64,000 nucleotides of DNA from NCBI GenBank assembly GCA_027486725.1, contig JAIXOP010000013.1, forward strand, positions 1 to 64,000, in the 5' to 3' direction. The stretch is from Burkholderiales bacterium (lineage in GTDB: Bacteria > Pseudomonadota > Gammaproteobacteria > Burkholderiales > Burkholderiaceae_A). Positions 40,828 through 51,688 of the stretch are shown here, piece by piece; position 1 is the first letter of the stretch, and each line of letters begins with the position of its first letter. The position numbers and the translations under genes are program-made. The notes below the pieces were generated by a model that did no database searches, was not told where the DNA came from, and saw only the letters and a program-made list of their open reading frames with translations.

Positions 40828-42540
40828 ATGGGCATGTCTTCTGCAGCCACCGTTGCCACCAACTTCCTGACCCACATCATCGAATCCGACCTCTCCGAGG
40901 GCCGGGTCGCCGGGGTCGTCACGCGCTTTCCGCCCGAGCCCAACGGCTACCTGCACTTCGGTCATGCCAAATCGATCTGCCTGAACTTTGGCCTGGCCCA
41001 ACGCTATGGAGGTCGTTGTCATCTCCGGCTCGATGACACCAACCCCGCGACCGAGGACGACGAGTATGTCCAGAGCATCGAGCAGAGCGTTCGCTGGCTG
41101 GGTTTTGATTGGGGTGAGCACCACCACTTCGCCAGCGATTACTTCGAGCAGCTCTATCGGTTTGCGGAGGCCTTGATCCTGGCGGGCCACGCCTATGTGG
41201 ACTCCCAGAGCACCGAAGACCTGCGCCGACGGCGCGGCAGCCTCACCGAGCCGGGCGAGGACTCACCCTTTCGCGCACGCAGCGCCAACGAGAGCCTCGA
41301 ACTGTTCCGCCGCATGCGGGCCGGCGAGTTCCCCGATGGCACCCATGTGCTGCGCGCCCGCATCGACATGGCCGCGCCCAATATGAATCTGCGCGATCCC
41401 CTGCTCTACCGGATCCGCCATGTGGCACACCACCGCACCGGAAACACCTGGTGCATCTATCCCCTCTACGACTACGCGCACCCGCTGTCGGATGCGATCG
41501 AGGGCATCAGCCACTCCATCTGCACCCTGGAGTTCGAGGACCATCGTCCCCTCTACGACTGGCTGGTCGATCGGGTGCGCGAGCTCGGGCTGCTACCCCA
41601 CCCCACCCGACCGCACCAATACGAATTCTCGCGGCTCAACCTCACCTACATCGTGCTGTCCAAGCGCAAGCTCATCGAGCTCATCGAGAAGAAGGTGGTC
41701 TCTGGCTGGGACGACCCTCGGATGCCAACCCTGGTGGGCGCACAGCGTCGCGGTTATCCCGCCGAGGGCTTCCGCCGATTCGTGGAGCAGTCGGGGGTCT
41801 CGAAGTCCGATGGCTGGATCGACTACAGCGTGCTCGAGGGCAGCATGCGCGATGTGCTCAACGAGCAGGCGCCCCGGCGGGTGGCCGTGCTCGATCCGCT
41901 CGAGCTCATCATCGAAAACATGCCCGAAGGCGAGACGGTGGAGTGCACGGTGGTGAATCATCCCCAGCGCCCCGAGCTCGGCAGCCGAACCATGCCCTTC
42001 GAGCGGCGCCTCTGGATTGAGCGCGAGGACTTTCAGGCCGAGCCACAAAAAGGATTCTTCCGACTGGCCCCCGGTGCCCGGGTGCGCCTGAAATATGCGT
42101 TTGTGGCGGAATGCACAGGCTTCGATGCCGATGCCGATGGCCGTGTCACGCAGGTCCGCGCCCGAATTTTCGAGGACTCCCGCAGCGGAACCCCGGGCGC
42201 CGATCTCTACAAGGTCAAAGGCAATCTCCACTGGGTCGCGCAGCGCCACGCGGTGGACCTTGAAGTGCGTCAATACGACCGGCTCTTCTCGGTGCCCATT
42301 CCCGGAGCACGCCGCGAGGGCGACGGACCCGAGGTCGAGCGCAGCTTCCTCGACGACTTAAATCCCCACTCCATCGAGGTGCTCCAGGCCTACGGCGAGC
42401 CCGCACTGGCGCAGGCCAAGGCGGCCGAGCCGCTGCAATTCGAGCGGCATGGCTACTTCGTGGTCGATGCCCGCGACAGCCGGCCCGGTGCCCTCGTGTT
42501 CAACCGGACGGTGGGCCTCAAAGACACCTGGCAGGGCTGA
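40828..42540 (+). CDS. glnS: Glutaminyl-tRNA synthetase
   Basis: Class I synthetase charging tRNA-Gln, 570 aa. It shows the HIGH box FPPEPNGYLHFGHAKSI (HFGH 43-46), LRLDDTNPATEDDEYV (about 67-82), the KMSKS-equivalent VLSKRKL and the C-terminal anticodon-binding beta barrels. It is discriminating GlnRS, not GluRS, from the EPNGYLHFGHAKS wording. The start is ATG 40828 or ATG 40834; a -10-like TTAGAAT directly before it implies a very short leader. It is divergent from polA. Confidence 0.96.
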   Translation: MGMSSAATVATNFLTHIIESDLSEGRVAGVVTRFPPEPNGYLHFGHAKSICLNFGLAQRYGGRCHLRLDDTNPATEDDEYVQSIEQSVRWLGFDWGEHHHFASDYFEQLYRFAEALILAGHAYVDSQSTEDLRRRRGSLTEPGEDSPFRARSANESLELFRRMRAGEFPDGTHVLRARIDMAAPNMNLRDPLLYRIRHVAHHRTGNTWCIYPLYDYAHPLSDAIEGISHSICTLEFEDHRPLYDWLVDRVRELGLLPHPTRPHQYEFSRLNLTYIVLSKRKLIELIEKKVVSGWDDPRMPTLVGAQRRGYPAEGFRRFVEQSGVSKSDGWIDYSVLEGSMRDVLNEQAPRRVAVLDPLELIIENMPEGETVECTVVNHPQRPELGSRTMPFERRLWIEREDFQAEPQKGFFRLAPGARVRLKYAFVAECTGFDADADGRVTQVRARIFEDSRSGTPGADLYKVKGNLHWVAQRHAVDLEVRQYDRLFSVPIPGARREGDGPEVERSFLDDLNPHSIEVLQAYGEPALAQAKAAEPLQFERHGYFVVDARDSRPGALVFNRTVGLKDTWQG

Positions 42541-42562
42541 GCCAGGCCCCGCACGCCGCGCC

Positions 42563-43537
42563 ATGCGAATCGATGCGGTGGTCCACAGCCCTGGCTGTCT
42601 GGCCCAAGACCTGAGGCTCGAATCGCTGGAGCTGGACCCACCCGGCCCTGGGGAGGTCTGCATTCGGGTGGCCTACGCGGGCGTCAATCGGCCCGACATC
42701 CTTCAGCGGCAGGGCACCTATCCCCCGCCCGACGATGCATCCCCCCGCCTCGGCCTGGAGGTCTCGGGCGAGGTCATTGCCCTGGGCAGCGGCGTCCCAG
42801 CCGATGCCTTGGGGCAGCGGGTCTGCGCGCTCACACCGGGCGGCGGCTATGCCAGCGCCGTCAATACCCATTGGGGGCACTGCATGCCCATCCCGCACGG
42901 GCTGTCCATGGCCGAGGCGGCGGCCCTGCCCGAGGCTCTGCTCACGCTTTGGTGCCATGGGGTGCAGCGCGGCCGCCTTTCTCCCAGCGACCGATGCCTG
43001 ATCATGGGCGGCGCATCGGGTCTGGGCCACTGGCTGTTGCAACTTCTTGTCGCCTGGGGAAATCCGGTGCGCGACGCCACCGCCCAGGCCGAGGAGAAGC
43101 GGGCGTTCTGCCGGAGCCTGGGCGCCACGGCAGTGCTGCCGCACAGCGGCCCCTGGGAGCGTGGCCGCTACGACTTCATCTGGGACATTGCGGGCGGTGC
43201 GGGACTGGAGGACCGCCTCATGGCCCTGGCCCCCGAGGGACGCCTGGTGCTGGTTGGTCTGATGGATGGTGCGCAGAGCACCCTGCCCCTGCCACGCCTG
43301 CTCTCGCACCGACTGACGGTGTTGGGGGCCACCCTGCGCGGCCTGCCCAGCATGCACAAGGCCGAGGCCTGCAAAGCCCTGGTGGCCGAGGTCTGGCCCC
43401 TGCTCACCGAGCGCAGACTGGTGGCCCACCTCCACACCACACTCTCGCTGCACGCCGCCGGCGATGCCCATGGCCTGCTGGAGCGGGGTGAGCAGCTCGG
43501 CAAGGTGCTGCTCTGCGCTGCCGCAGCGCCGGAATGA
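42563..43537 (+). CDS. NADPH:quinone oxidoreductase-like MDR protein
   Basis: A 324-aa zinc-independent medium-chain dehydrogenase/reductase of the quinone oxidoreductase (Qor/PIG3) type. The N-terminal GroES-like domain has VAYAGVNRPDILQRQGTYPP and LGLEVSGEVIALG; the Rossmann domain has LIMGGASGLGHWLLQLL and YDFIWDIAGG. The structural-zinc cysteines are absent. It is likely a one- or two-electron quinone or enone reductase; the physiological substrate is unknown. It starts 22 bp after glnS on the same strand. Confidence 0.85.
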   Translation: MRIDAVVHSPGCLAQDLRLESLELDPPGPGEVCIRVAYAGVNRPDILQRQGTYPPPDDASPRLGLEVSGEVIALGSGVPADALGQRVCALTPGGGYASAVNTHWGHCMPIPHGLSMAEAAALPEALLTLWCHGVQRGRLSPSDRCLIMGGASGLGHWLLQLLVAWGNPVRDATAQAEEKRAFCRSLGATAVLPHSGPWERGRYDFIWDIAGGAGLEDRLMALAPEGRLVLVGLMDGAQSTLPLPRLLSHRLTVLGATLRGLPSMHKAEACKALVAEVWPLLTERRLVAHLHTTLSLHAAGDAHGLLERGEQLGKVLLCAAAAPE

Positions 43538-43634
43538 CACCGGGGTTTGTCGGGTGCCCAAGGGCGGTTTCCATTAGGATTGCCTCCACAACGACACCCC
43601 GCAAATCCACCCCGCGCCCTCGTCGCCCAAGCCC

Positions 43635-44012
43635 ATGAATCGAACCCCGCTGCACCTGCTGACCTCCCGTGAGCCCCAACTGCTGCTCCTGGTCTCCCGC
43701 CTGCTGGCCGATCGGGGCGTTGCAACGGAGGCAGGCAAGACCTTCCTCAAGTTTGCACGCGGCGAGTCTGCCGCCGATGCTGCCGCCCAGGCCCTGAAGG
43801 ATCTGGGACTTCGGGTGGCCTCGGTGACCGACGAATTCTCGCCCGACACCACCGCCAACATTGCCGAGCGCCTCAAGCCGCTGATCGCGGCCACCACCAT
43901 TCCAGTGCATGTGCACGGCCCCGGCTGCGGGCACGACCACAGCCATGGCCACGACCACGGCCACAGCCATGGCGGGCATGTTCACGGTCCGGGCTGCGGC
44001 CATGACCATTAA
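43635..44012 (+). CDS. Hypothetical protein with His-rich metal-binding tail
   Basis: A 125-aa protein I cannot assign to a family. Residues about 1-89 are a soluble helical domain ([40 protein letters not shown]). The tail from residue 92 contains [11 protein letters not shown] twice (92-102 and 115-125) separated by [12 protein letters not shown], giving 14 His and two Cys, which looks like a zinc, nickel or copper binding tail. Its last codons (CAT GAC CAT TAA) contain the ATG of the UvrA-like gene, so the two are coupled. A metal supply role for the zinc-rich UvrA is an attractive guess only. Confidence 0.65.
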   Translation: MNRTPLHLLTSREPQLLLLVSRLLADRGVATEAGKTFLKFARGESAADAAAQALKDLGLRVASVTDEFSPDTTANIAERLKPLIAATTIPVHVHGPGCGHDHSHGHDHGHSHGGHVHGPGCGHDH

Positions 44013-47000
44013 GGTCCGCGGCGCCCGACAAAACACCCTCCGAAACCTCTCGCTCGACATCCCGCTCGGGGAGATGGTGGTGGTCACCGGGCCCTCGGGC
44101 TCGGGCAAGAGCTCGCTCGTCTTCGACACGATCTACGCCGAGGGGCAGCGCCGCTACATCGAGACCTTCTCAGCCTATGCGCGCCAGTTTCTGGATCGCA
44201 TGGACCGGCCGGTGGTCGACAGCATCGATGGCGTTCCACCCGCCATTGCCATCGACCAGACCAACCCCGTGCGCAGCTCGCGCTCCACCGTGGGCACGAT
44301 GACCGAGCTGGCCGACCACCTCAAGCTCTTGTTCGCGCGCTGCAGCCAACTGGTCTGCCCTGGCTGCGACCAGCCGGTGCAGCGCGACAACAGCGAGGGC
44401 ATCGCCATCCTGCTGTCGGCCATGCCCTCGGGCACCAAGCTGGCCATCTGTTTCGAGCGGCCCGTGCCCGCCGACCTGCCCGACGACCAGCTCGAGGCCT
44501 GGCTCTCGGCCCAGGGCTTCACCAAAATTGAGTCGCGCACCGGCGACCAGGTCCGCGTGATCGTGGACCGGATGGTGGTGGGCCCGGCCATGGACCGCAG
44601 CCGACTGATTGAGGCGCTGGAGACCGCACTGCGCTACGGCGAGGGTCAGTGCCAGGCCGTGGTGCTGGGCGATGCGCCCACGATCCACCGCTACTCCCGC
44701 GCGCTGGCCTGCGCCCAATGCAAGCTCAGCTTCAAGGAGCCCAGGCCGGCCCTCTTTTCTTTCAATTCCCCGGTGGGCGCCTGCGAGACCTGCCGAGGCT
44801 TCGGCCGGGTCATTGGATTTGATGCCGGCCTCGTGGTGCCCGACGAATCCAAGAGCCTGGCCGCTGGGGCCATCAAGCCCTTCGCGGGCAAGGCCTACGG
44901 CGAGTGCCAGGTCGAGCTCATGGCCCACGCACGCCAACGGGGCGTGGCCACCGACATCGCCTGGCGGGATCTGCCCGCCAGCGACCGCGACTGGGTCATG
45001 CAGGGCGACAGCGACTGGCGTGGAGACTGGAAGCGGCAATGGTATGGGGTGCGGCGCTTCTTCGACTACCTCGAGAGCAAGGCCTACAAGATGCATGTGC
45101 GCGTGATGCTCTCGCGCTACCGCTCCTACACCGTCTGTGGTGCCTGCCAGGGCTCGCGCCTGAAGCCCGAGGCACTGAACTGGCGGCTGGCCGACCGCGC
45201 CCTGCATGAGGTGATGTCGCTCTCGCTTGACGATGCCTGGGTGTGGATGCAGCAGGTGGAATCTCAGGTCGAAGCCATGCCCTCGGGCATTCGGGCCGCC
45301 GCCGACCTGGTGCTGCGCGAGGTGCGGAATCGCCTGTCGCTGTGCCGGGCGCTGGGCATCGGATACCTCACCCTCGATCGTCAGAGCCGCACCCTCTCGG
45401 GCGGTGAGGTCCAACGCATCAATCTCACCACCGCACTGGGCACATCGCTCGTCAACACCCTCTTCGTTCTGGATGAGCCCTCGATCGGCCTGCACCCGCG
45501 CGACCTTCAGCGGCTCATCGGCGTGCTGCATCAGCTCCGAGACGCAGGAAACACCCTGCTGATCGTCGAGCATGATCCCGAGGTCATGGCCGCTGCCGAT
45601 CGAATCCTGGATATGGGTCCCGGCCCAGGGCAGTCGGGTGGCTCCATCTGCTTCGATGGCAGCTATGCAGCACTCCATGCCGCCCCGACCCTCACCGGGG
45701 ATTACCTCGCTGGCCGGCGCAGCATTGAGGGGGCGCAGGCCAGTGCCACGAGCCTTCGGCCCCTGCCCCCCGCCAGCTGGAAGCCACCCCAAGACCGTCC
45801 TCAGCTCGTGCTCGAGGGCGTCACGGCCAACAACCTCAAAGACATCACCTTCCGCATTCCCCTCCACAGCATGGTGGTGGTGACCGGAGTCTCGGGCTCG
45901 GGCAAGAGCACGCTCGTTCAGGACGTGCTCTACCCCGCCCTGTGCAAGCACTTTGGCCATGCGACCGAGGCGCCAGGCCCACACCGCGCACTGCGCGGCG
46001 CCGAGATCCTGGGCGACGCACTGCTGGTCGATCAATCCCCCATCGGGCGCACGGCCCGCTCCAATCCCGCGGTCTACGTGGGTGCCTTCGACGCCATCCG
46101 CGCCCAGTTCGCCAAGGCACCCCTGGCGGTGCAGCGCGCCTATACCCTGGGCAGCTTCTCCTTCAATGCTGGAACAGGGCGCTGCGCGGCCTGCGCCGGC
46201 AGTGGCTATGAGCAGGTCGAGATGCAGTTCCTGAGCGACCTCTACCTGCGCTGCCCCGACTGCCAGGGCCGACGCTACCGAGACGAGATCCTCGAGGTGC
46301 GGGTCCGCGAGAAGTCGATTGCCGATGTGCTGGACATGACGGTGCAAGAGGCTCTGGCCTTCTTTGCTGAAGTGCCCGAGGTGCAGGCGCGCCTGGCACC
46401 CCTGGTTGAGGTGGGCCTGGACTATCTGCGCCTGGGCCAGCCCGTGCCGACCCTCTCGGGCGGCGAGGCCCAGCGCCTCAAGATCGCTGGGCATCTGGCC
46501 GACGCCGCGCAGCGCGGCGCCAAGAAGACCCAGGGCATGCTGCTGATCTTCGACGAGCCCACCACCGGCCTGCACTTCGACGACATCGCCAAGCTCCTGC
46601 GGGCGCTGCGCGCCCTGCAGTCGGCCGGGCACAGCCTGCTCATCATCGAGCACAACCTCGATGTGGTCCGCCAGGCCGACTGGATCGTGGACCTCGGACC
46701 CGAGGCTGGCCCTGCCGGCGGCGAGGTGGTGGCCGAGGGCACGCCCGAGGACATCCGTGCGTCGACGCGCTCGCACACGGGCGAGGCCCTGCGAACCATC
46801 GATGCCACCCTGGCCGTGCGCGACAGCGCCAGCCCCACCGCCTCGGCCTCGGCCATGGCGCGGCGTTCGGCGGCCCCCCGGCGCGAGGTCATCGCCATCC
46901 AGCAGGCGCGCGAGCACAACCTGCAGAATCTGTCGGTCGAAATTCCGCGCAACGCACTCACAGTGATCACCGGCGTGTCGGGCTCGGGCAAGAGCACCCT

Positions 47001-49488
47001 GGCCTTCGACATCCTGTTTGCCGAGGGCCAGCGGCGCTATTTGGAGTCGCTCAACGCCTATGCCCGACAGTTCGTGCAGCCGGCTGCGCGACCCGAGGTC
47101 GATGCCATCCACGGGATTCCACCCACGGTGGCCATCGAGCAGAGGACAAGCCGCGGGGGCCTCAAGAGCACGGTCGGAACCCTCACCGAGATCCACCACT
47201 TTCTGCGGCTTCTCTTCATGAAGCTCGGCGAGCAGCAATGCCCGGAGTGCCACACCGCGATTGCACCGCAGACCCCCGAGATGATTCTGGCGAGCATCCT
47301 GCGGGATCATGCGGGCGAGCATGTGGGGCTGCTGGCCCCGCTGGTGATCCAGCGCAAGGGCATCTATCAAGACCTCGCCCGCTGGGCGGCAGGCCGGGGC
47401 CACACCCACCTGCGGGTGGACGGGGAGTTTCTCCCCACCGACCCCTTCCCCAAGATCGACCGCTACAAAGAACACACCATCGAACTGCCCATGGGCGATC
47501 TGGTGGTCGGTCCCGAGCACGAGGATCGGCTGCGCGAGCTGATCGGTCAGTGCCTGGGCCAGGGACATGGAGTGCTCTCGCTGCTGACCCCCTTGCAGGG
47601 CGGACGGCCGCTGAGCACCCGACTGTTTTCGACCCAGCGGGCGTGTCCGAGCTGCGGCATCAGCCTGCCCGAGCCCGAGCCGCGGCTCTTCTCGTACAAC
47701 AGCCGCCTCGGCTGGTGCCCCGAATGCACGGGCACTGGACTTGCCAACCTCGCCCTCAAAGACGAGGAGATCGGCGAGGAGGACCGGCACCTCGAGCGGG
47801 CCGAGGAAGACGAGGCCGGAGAACTGTTGGTCGACGAGGATTGCCCCGAGTGCGAGGGGGCCCGCCTCAACCCCATCGCCCGCAGCATTCGCCTGCGCGG
47901 CCAGAGCATCGATGGTGTGAGCCGACTGCCCCTGCGCCGGCTTCCGGCATGGCTGCAAGAGCTCGAAGCAGGCCTGGGCGAACGCGAGCGCACCATCGCC
48001 GAGGGCCTGCTCAAGGAAATCCGCAGCCGCGTGGCCTTCCTCGAATCGGTGGGCCTGGGCTACCTCACCCTGCACCGCTCGGCCCCGACCCTCTCGGGCG
48101 GCGAGGCCCAACGCATCCGTCTGGCCGCTCAGCTGGGCTCGAACCTGCAAGGTGTCTGCACCGTGCTCGATGAGCCTTCCATCGGCCTGCATCCCCGCGA
48201 CAACCAGGCGCTGCTGCGGCTGCTGCGACAGCTTCAGGAAAAGGGCAACACCGTGGTGGTGGTCGAACACGATCCCGAGACCATGCTGCTGGCCGATCAC
48301 CTCATCGACATCGGTCCGGGGGCAGGCAAGCGCGGTGGCACTCTGGTTGCCCAAGGCTCTGTGCAAGACCTCCAGAACTGTGCCCAGAGCGTGACCGGCC
48401 GGACCCTGCGCGAGCCCATCCGGCCACCGGCCGAACCCCTGCGGCCCAGCCCCCAGGAATGGATGGAGGTGCAGGGCGCCCAGCGCCACAACCTTCAGGA
48501 CCTCACCCTGGGCATTCCATTGAAGCGGCTCACGGTGGTCACCGGGGTCTCGGGCTCGGGCAAGAGCACCCTCGTGCGCGATGTGATCCGACGCAACCTG
48601 GGGCGCGTGGTGCACCAGCAGCGCAGCAAGGCCGGACGCGCTGCAGCGCTGGCCTGGCAGGGCTGCGAGGCCATCCTCGGCTGGGAGTCCATCCAGCGGG
48701 TGATCGAGGTCGACCAGACGCCGATTGGCAAAACACCCCGATCGACTCCGGCGACTTACATCGGCGTCTGGGATGACATCCGCAAGCAGCTCGCCGATTC
48801 GGAGGGTGCGCGTCAGCGGGGCTGGACGGCCGCGCGCTTCTCGTTCAACACAGGCCAGGGGCGCTGCGAGCAGTGCGAGGGCCAGGGCATGCAGACCGTG
48901 GAGATGAACTTCCTGCCCAATGTGCGTGTGCCCTGCGATGCCTGTGCAGGTGCCCGATTCAACAGCGAAACCCGCCAGCTGTTGTGGCGGGGTCGGTCGG
49001 TGGCCGAAATTCTTCAGATGTCGGTGGACGAGGCCCTGCCCTTCTTTGAGCCCTTCCCCAGCATCGCCCGGCCACTGCAGCTGATGCAGGACCTGGGCCT
49101 GGGCTACCTCAGCCTAGGGCAGCCCAGCCCCACCCTCTCGGGCGGTGAGGCCCAGCGCATGAAGCTGGTGGCCGAACTTGGCCGAGGACGAAACCCTGGG
49201 CACACGCTCTATGTGCTGGACGAGCCCACGGTGGGACTCCACATGGCGGATGTGGAAAAGCTCATCTCTGCCCTGCATCGCCTGGTGGATGCGGGCCACA
49301 CGGTGCTTGCCATTGAGCATGCGGTGGAGGTCTGGGCCCAGGCCGACTGGCTGCTCGATCTGGGGCCCGAGGGTGGCGATGGCGGCGGCCAGCTGATGGC
49401 AGCTGGCACACCCCACGACATTGCCCTGCATCAGGCCAACACCGCCACGGGCTCGGCCCTGGCGGAGTACCTGAGTCGCGAGGGCTAG
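44002..49488 (+). CDS. uvrA: Tandem-duplicated UvrA (four ABC ATPase units)
   Basis: An 1828-aa protein, about twice the length of UvrA (about 940). It consists of two UvrA-like halves joined near residue 950. All four Walker A motifs are intact (GPSGSGKSS at about 30; GVSGSGKST at about 628, 990 and 1515), as are four LSGGE signatures and four Walker B motifs ([52 protein letters not shown]). Zinc-finger CxxC pairs are kept in both halves (CAQC/CETC, CAAC/CPDC, CPSC/CPEC, CEQC/CDAC). Long tandem UvrA proteins are known from chlamydiae. Damage recognition for nucleotide excision repair is the likely role, but a normal-length uvrA may exist elsewhere. The start ATG 44002 lies inside the His-rich gene; the stop shares CTAG with the reductase. 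Confidence 0.92.
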   Translation: MTIKVRGARQNTLRNLSLDIPLGEMVVVTGPSGSGKSSLVFDTIYAEGQRRYIETFSAYARQFLDRMDRPVVDSIDGVPPAIAIDQTNPVRSSRSTVGTMTELADHLKLLFARCSQLVCPGCDQPVQRDNSEGIAILLSAMPSGTKLAICFERPVPADLPDDQLEAWLSAQGFTKIESRTGDQVRVIVDRMVVGPAMDRSRLIEALETALRYGEGQCQAVVLGDAPTIHRYSRALACAQCKLSFKEPRPALFSFNSPVGACETCRGFGRVIGFDAGLVVPDESKSLAAGAIKPFAGKAYGECQVELMAHARQRGVATDIAWRDLPASDRDWVMQGDSDWRGDWKRQWYGVRRFFDYLESKAYKMHVRVMLSRYRSYTVCGACQGSRLKPEALNWRLADRALHEVMSLSLDDAWVWMQQVESQVEAMPSGIRAAADLVLREVRNRLSLCRALGIGYLTLDRQSRTLSGGEVQRINLTTALGTSLVNTLFVLDEPSIGLHPRDLQRLIGVLHQLRDAGNTLLIVEHDPEVMAAADRILDMGPGPGQSGGSICFDGSYAALHAAPTLTGDYLAGRRSIEGAQASATSLRPLPPASWKPPQDRPQLVLEGVTANNLKDITFRIPLHSMVVVTGVSGSGKSTLVQDVLYPALCKHFGHATEAPGPHRALRGAEILGDALLVDQSPIGRTARSNPAVYVGAFDAIRAQFAKAPLAVQRAYTLGSFSFNAGTGRCAACAGSGYEQVEMQFLSDLYLRCPDCQGRRYRDEILEVRVREKSIADVLDMTVQEALAFFAEVPEVQARLAPLVEVGLDYLRLGQPVPTLSGGEAQRLKIAGHLADAAQRGAKKTQGMLLIFDEPTTGLHFDDIAKLLRALRALQSAGHSLLIIEHNLDVVRQADWIVDLGPEAGPAGGEVVAEGTPEDIRASTRSHTGEALRTIDATLAVRDSASPTASASAMARRSAAPRREVIAIQQAREHNLQNLSVEIPRNALTVITGVSGSGKSTLAFDILFAEGQRRYLESLNAYARQFVQPAARPEVDAIHGIPPTVAIEQRTSRGGLKSTVGTLTEIHHFLRLLFMKLGEQQCPECHTAIAPQTPEMILASILRDHAGEHVGLLAPLVIQRKGIYQDLARWAAGRGHTHLRVDGEFLPTDPFPKIDRYKEHTIELPMGDLVVGPEHEDRLRELIGQCLGQGHGVLSLLTPLQGGRPLSTRLFSTQRACPSCGISLPEPEPRLFSYNSRLGWCPECTGTGLANLALKDEEIGEEDRHLERAEEDEAGELLVDEDCPECEGARLNPIARSIRLRGQSIDGVSRLPLRRLPAWLQELEAGLGERERTIAEGLLKEIRSRVAFLESVGLGYLTLHRSAPTLSGGEAQRIRLAAQLGSNLQGVCTVLDEPSIGLHPRDNQALLRLLRQLQEKGNTVVVVEHDPETMLLADHLIDIGPGAGKRGGTLVAQGSVQDLQNCAQSVTGRTLREPIRPPAEPLRPSPQEWMEVQGAQRHNLQDLTLGIPLKRLTVVTGVSGSGKSTLVRDVIRRNLGRVVHQQRSKAGRAAALAWQGCEAILGWESIQRVIEVDQTPIGKTPRSTPATYIGVWDDIRKQLADSEGARQRGWTAARFSFNTGQGRCEQCEGQGMQTVEMNFLPNVRVPCDACAGARFNSETRQLLWRGRSVAEILQMSVDEALPFFEPFPSIARPLQLMQDLGLGYLSLGQPSPTLSGGEAQRMKLVAELGRGRNPGHTLYVLDEPTVGLHMADVEKLISALHRLVDAGHTVLAIEHAVEVWAQADWLLDLGPEGGDGGGQLMAAGTPHDIALHQANTATGSALAEYLSREG

Positions 49489-50531
49489 GCCTTGGCCTTG
49501 TCGGCGGCGGTGGTGAAGGCGTCGGCGAAGAACTCCCCCTCGGGCAGGCCCGCCACCGCGGTGAACTCCTGCAGGGCCGACTGCACCACGATGGGGGCAC
49601 CACAGGCATAGACCGAATGGTCGGCCAGGCTGGGGAAGTCCTCGAGCACGGCCTTGTGCACGAAGCCGGTGCGGCCGCCCCACTGGTCTTCGGGCAGGGC
49701 GTCGCTCACCACCGGCACAAACTTGAAGTGCGGCATCTCGCGGGCCCACTGCTCGGCCAGATCCATCATGTAGAGGTCGCGCGGACGACGTCCGCCCCAG
49801 TAGAGCGTCATGGGGCGAACGACGTGCTTGGTGCGGCAGTGCTCGATGACGGCCTTGATCGGGGCAAAGCCCGTGCCGCTGGCCAGAAACACGATGGGCC
49901 GAGCGGAATCTTCGCGCAGGAAGAAGGTGCCCTGAGGCCCCTCAAAGCGCAGGATGTCTTTCACCTTCACCGCATTGATCGAGGGTGTGCCGGTGCCAAA
50001 CAAGGCGTCGGTGAACGCGCCCCCGGGCGTGTGGCGGATGTGGAGTTCCACCTGCTGGTCATCGCGTGGGGCATTGGCCATGGAGTAGCTGCGCCGCTTG
50101 CCATCCTTCAGCAGGATGTCGATGTACTGGCCCGCAAGGAATTCGAAGCGGTCGGCCGACGGCAACTGAAGGCGCACCACAGCCACATCCGGCGCCGCGA
50201 TCTCAATGCTGGCAACGCGACAGGGCAGCTTGCGGATGGGCACCATGCCCTCGGCCGCGACAATGCGGGCCGAGACGGTGACATCGCCCAGGGGCTGGGC
50301 CTGGCAGATGAGGATCTGGCCGGCCGCGCGCTCCTCGTCGGAGAGGGCCTTTTTTTGGTAGGTGCCGTACTCGACCTCGCCCGCCTGCAGATGGGCCTTG
50401 CAAGAGCCGCAGGCCCCGTCTTTGCAGCCGTAGGGCAGAACGATGCCACCCCGCAGGGCAGCCTCCAGAATGGTTTCGCCGGGGTTGACGTCGAAGGTTT
50501 TTCCGGCGGGAACGAGGGTGACGGTGGACAT
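49485..50531 (-). CDS. Ferredoxin-type NAD(P)H reductase (2Fe-2S, FAD, NAD domains)
   Basis: A 348-aa electron-transfer flavoprotein starting ATG 50531. The N-terminal plant-type ferredoxin domain has Cys 36, 41 and 44 (GCKDGACGSCK) and Cys 76 (ILICQAQ). The FAD domain has RSYSMANAP and the NAD domain VFLASGTGFAPIKAVIEH with GGRRPRDLY. This order is found in oxygenase reductases and in proteins annotated as CDP-6-deoxy-glucoseen reductase. No oxygenase or sugar genes adjoin, so the partner is unknown. It converges on uvrA with shared CTAG stops. Confidence 0.85.
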   Translation of the reverse strand: MSTVTLVPAGKTFDVNPGETILEAALRGGIVLPYGCKDGACGSCKAHLQAGEVEYGTYQKKALSDEERAAGQILICQAQPLGDVTVSARIVAAEGMVPIRKLPCRVASIEIAAPDVAVVRLQLPSADRFEFLAGQYIDILLKDGKRRSYSMANAPRDDQQVELHIRHTPGGAFTDALFGTGTPSINAVKVKDILRFEGPQGTFFLREDSARPIVFLASGTGFAPIKAVIEHCRTKHVVRPMTLYWGGRRPRDLYMMDLAEQWAREMPHFKFVPVVSDALPEDQWGGRTGFVHKAVLEDFPSLADHSVYACGAPIVVQSALQEFTAVAGLPEGEFFADAFTTAADKAKA

Positions 50532-50575
50532 GAAATACCTACAAAAAGAAACGGGACACGAAAAGGGTGGTGCGA

Positions 50576-51688
50576 CTAAAAGGGGCGACGCTGCGACATC
50601 CAAAACAGCCCAAGCCCCAGGGCCAGGGCCATCAGGCCTGGCATCGCCGCCAGGAGCGGCGCGGGCCAGGTGGTGAGGGCCCCCAGGTGGGAGAAAAAAC
50701 TGTTGAGCAGGGTAAAGCCAATTCCGAGAAGAATACCGACAAAGACCTTTGGCCCCACGGAGCCGGCCCGCGCCTGCAGATAGGCCGCCGGCAGTGCCAA
50801 GACCAGCATCACCCAGACCGACAGCGGGTAGGCCACCTTGCGCCAGAAGGCCTGCCAATAGACCTTGGACTTGAGCTTCCCATCGTCGAGGTAGCGGGCA
50901 TAGACCGCGAGCTTGTAGGCCGACATCTGCTCGGGCCGAACCAGCAGAGCCCCGAGGGTTCCAACGCCCAGCGCCGAGCTGAGCTCCAGACGCTCATGGC
51001 GGCTGCGCTGGGTCATGCCCTCGCCGTTCATCTGCACCGCCACCACCCCATCGAGGGTCCAGACCTGTTGGCCGTCGGCCTGCTCGGCACCGACCCGGGC
51101 ACCCTCGGCCCGCAGCACCCGTCGCAGTCGGCGGCTGTCGTCGAACTCGTAGACCGTGACCCCCATGAGCCGATCGCTGGGCTGACCGCCCTGCACATTG
51201 ACCATGCGCTCCACCCCGGCCTCGGCGGGCCGGTCGCGCAGCCAGAAGCCGGTCTGAAGGGCACTCACATTGCTGCGCCCCAGCGAGCTCAGGCGAATGT
51301 TGTTGGCCACCGCCTCGGTGACTGGCAGCACGACCTCCGAGAGGATGAGCACGAGCAGCACCAGGGGCAGGCCCGCACGGCCCACCATGCGCAGGCCCAT
51401 GGCCGGAGTGAAGCCCGAGGCCCGGGCCACCGTGAACTCCGAGGATGCCGCCACCTGCGACAGCGCCCAGAGCCCACCAATCAGGGCCGAGAGGGGAAAG
51501 ACCTCGTAGGCCATGCCCGGAAGCCGCAGACCAATGAAGGCCAGGGCCTGGGGAATGCCGTAGCTGCCCTTGCCAATTTCTTCCAGCTCGTTGATGAGGT
51601 CAAAGAGGGCGAAGAGCCCGACAAAGCCCGCCAGGATGATGACGACGTATTGCCAGACCAGGCGGCAGACGTAGCGGTCGAAGATCAT
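50576..51688 (-). CDS. lptG: LPS export permease LptG
   Basis: Inner-membrane half of the LptB2FG ABC exporter that extracts lipopolysaccharide. It is 370 aa, with three N-terminal membrane helices (VVIILAGFVGLFALFDLINE and following), a periplasmic beta-jellyroll (about 130-270) and three C-terminal helices (LSVWVMLVLALPAAYLQAR). ATG 51688 overlaps the lptF stop as ATGA. Promoter and control come from lptF. Confidence 0.92.
   Translation of the reverse strand: MIFDRYVCRLVWQYVVIILAGFVGLFALFDLINELEEIGKGSYGIPQALAFIGLRLPGMAYEVFPLSALIGGLWALSQVAASSEFTVARASGFTPAMGLRMVGRAGLPLVLLVLILSEVVLPVTEAVANNIRLSSLGRSNVSALQTGFWLRDRPAEAGVERMVNVQGGQPSDRLMGVTVYEFDDSRRLRRVLRAEGARVGAEQADGQQVWTLDGVVAVQMNGEGMTQRSRHERLELSSALGVGTLGALLVRPEQMSAYKLAVYARYLDDGKLKSKVYWQAFWRKVAYPLSVWVMLVLALPAAYLQARAGSVGPKVFVGILLGIGFTLLNSFFSHLGALTTWPAPLLAAMPGLMALALGLGLFWMSQRRPF

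Noticed and set aside
44170-48615. 1481-aa minus-strand ORF
   Set aside because: It lies wholly antisense to uvrA, whose motifs are certain; long antisense frames are common in GC-rich genes, and the translation is low-complexity with no family motif.
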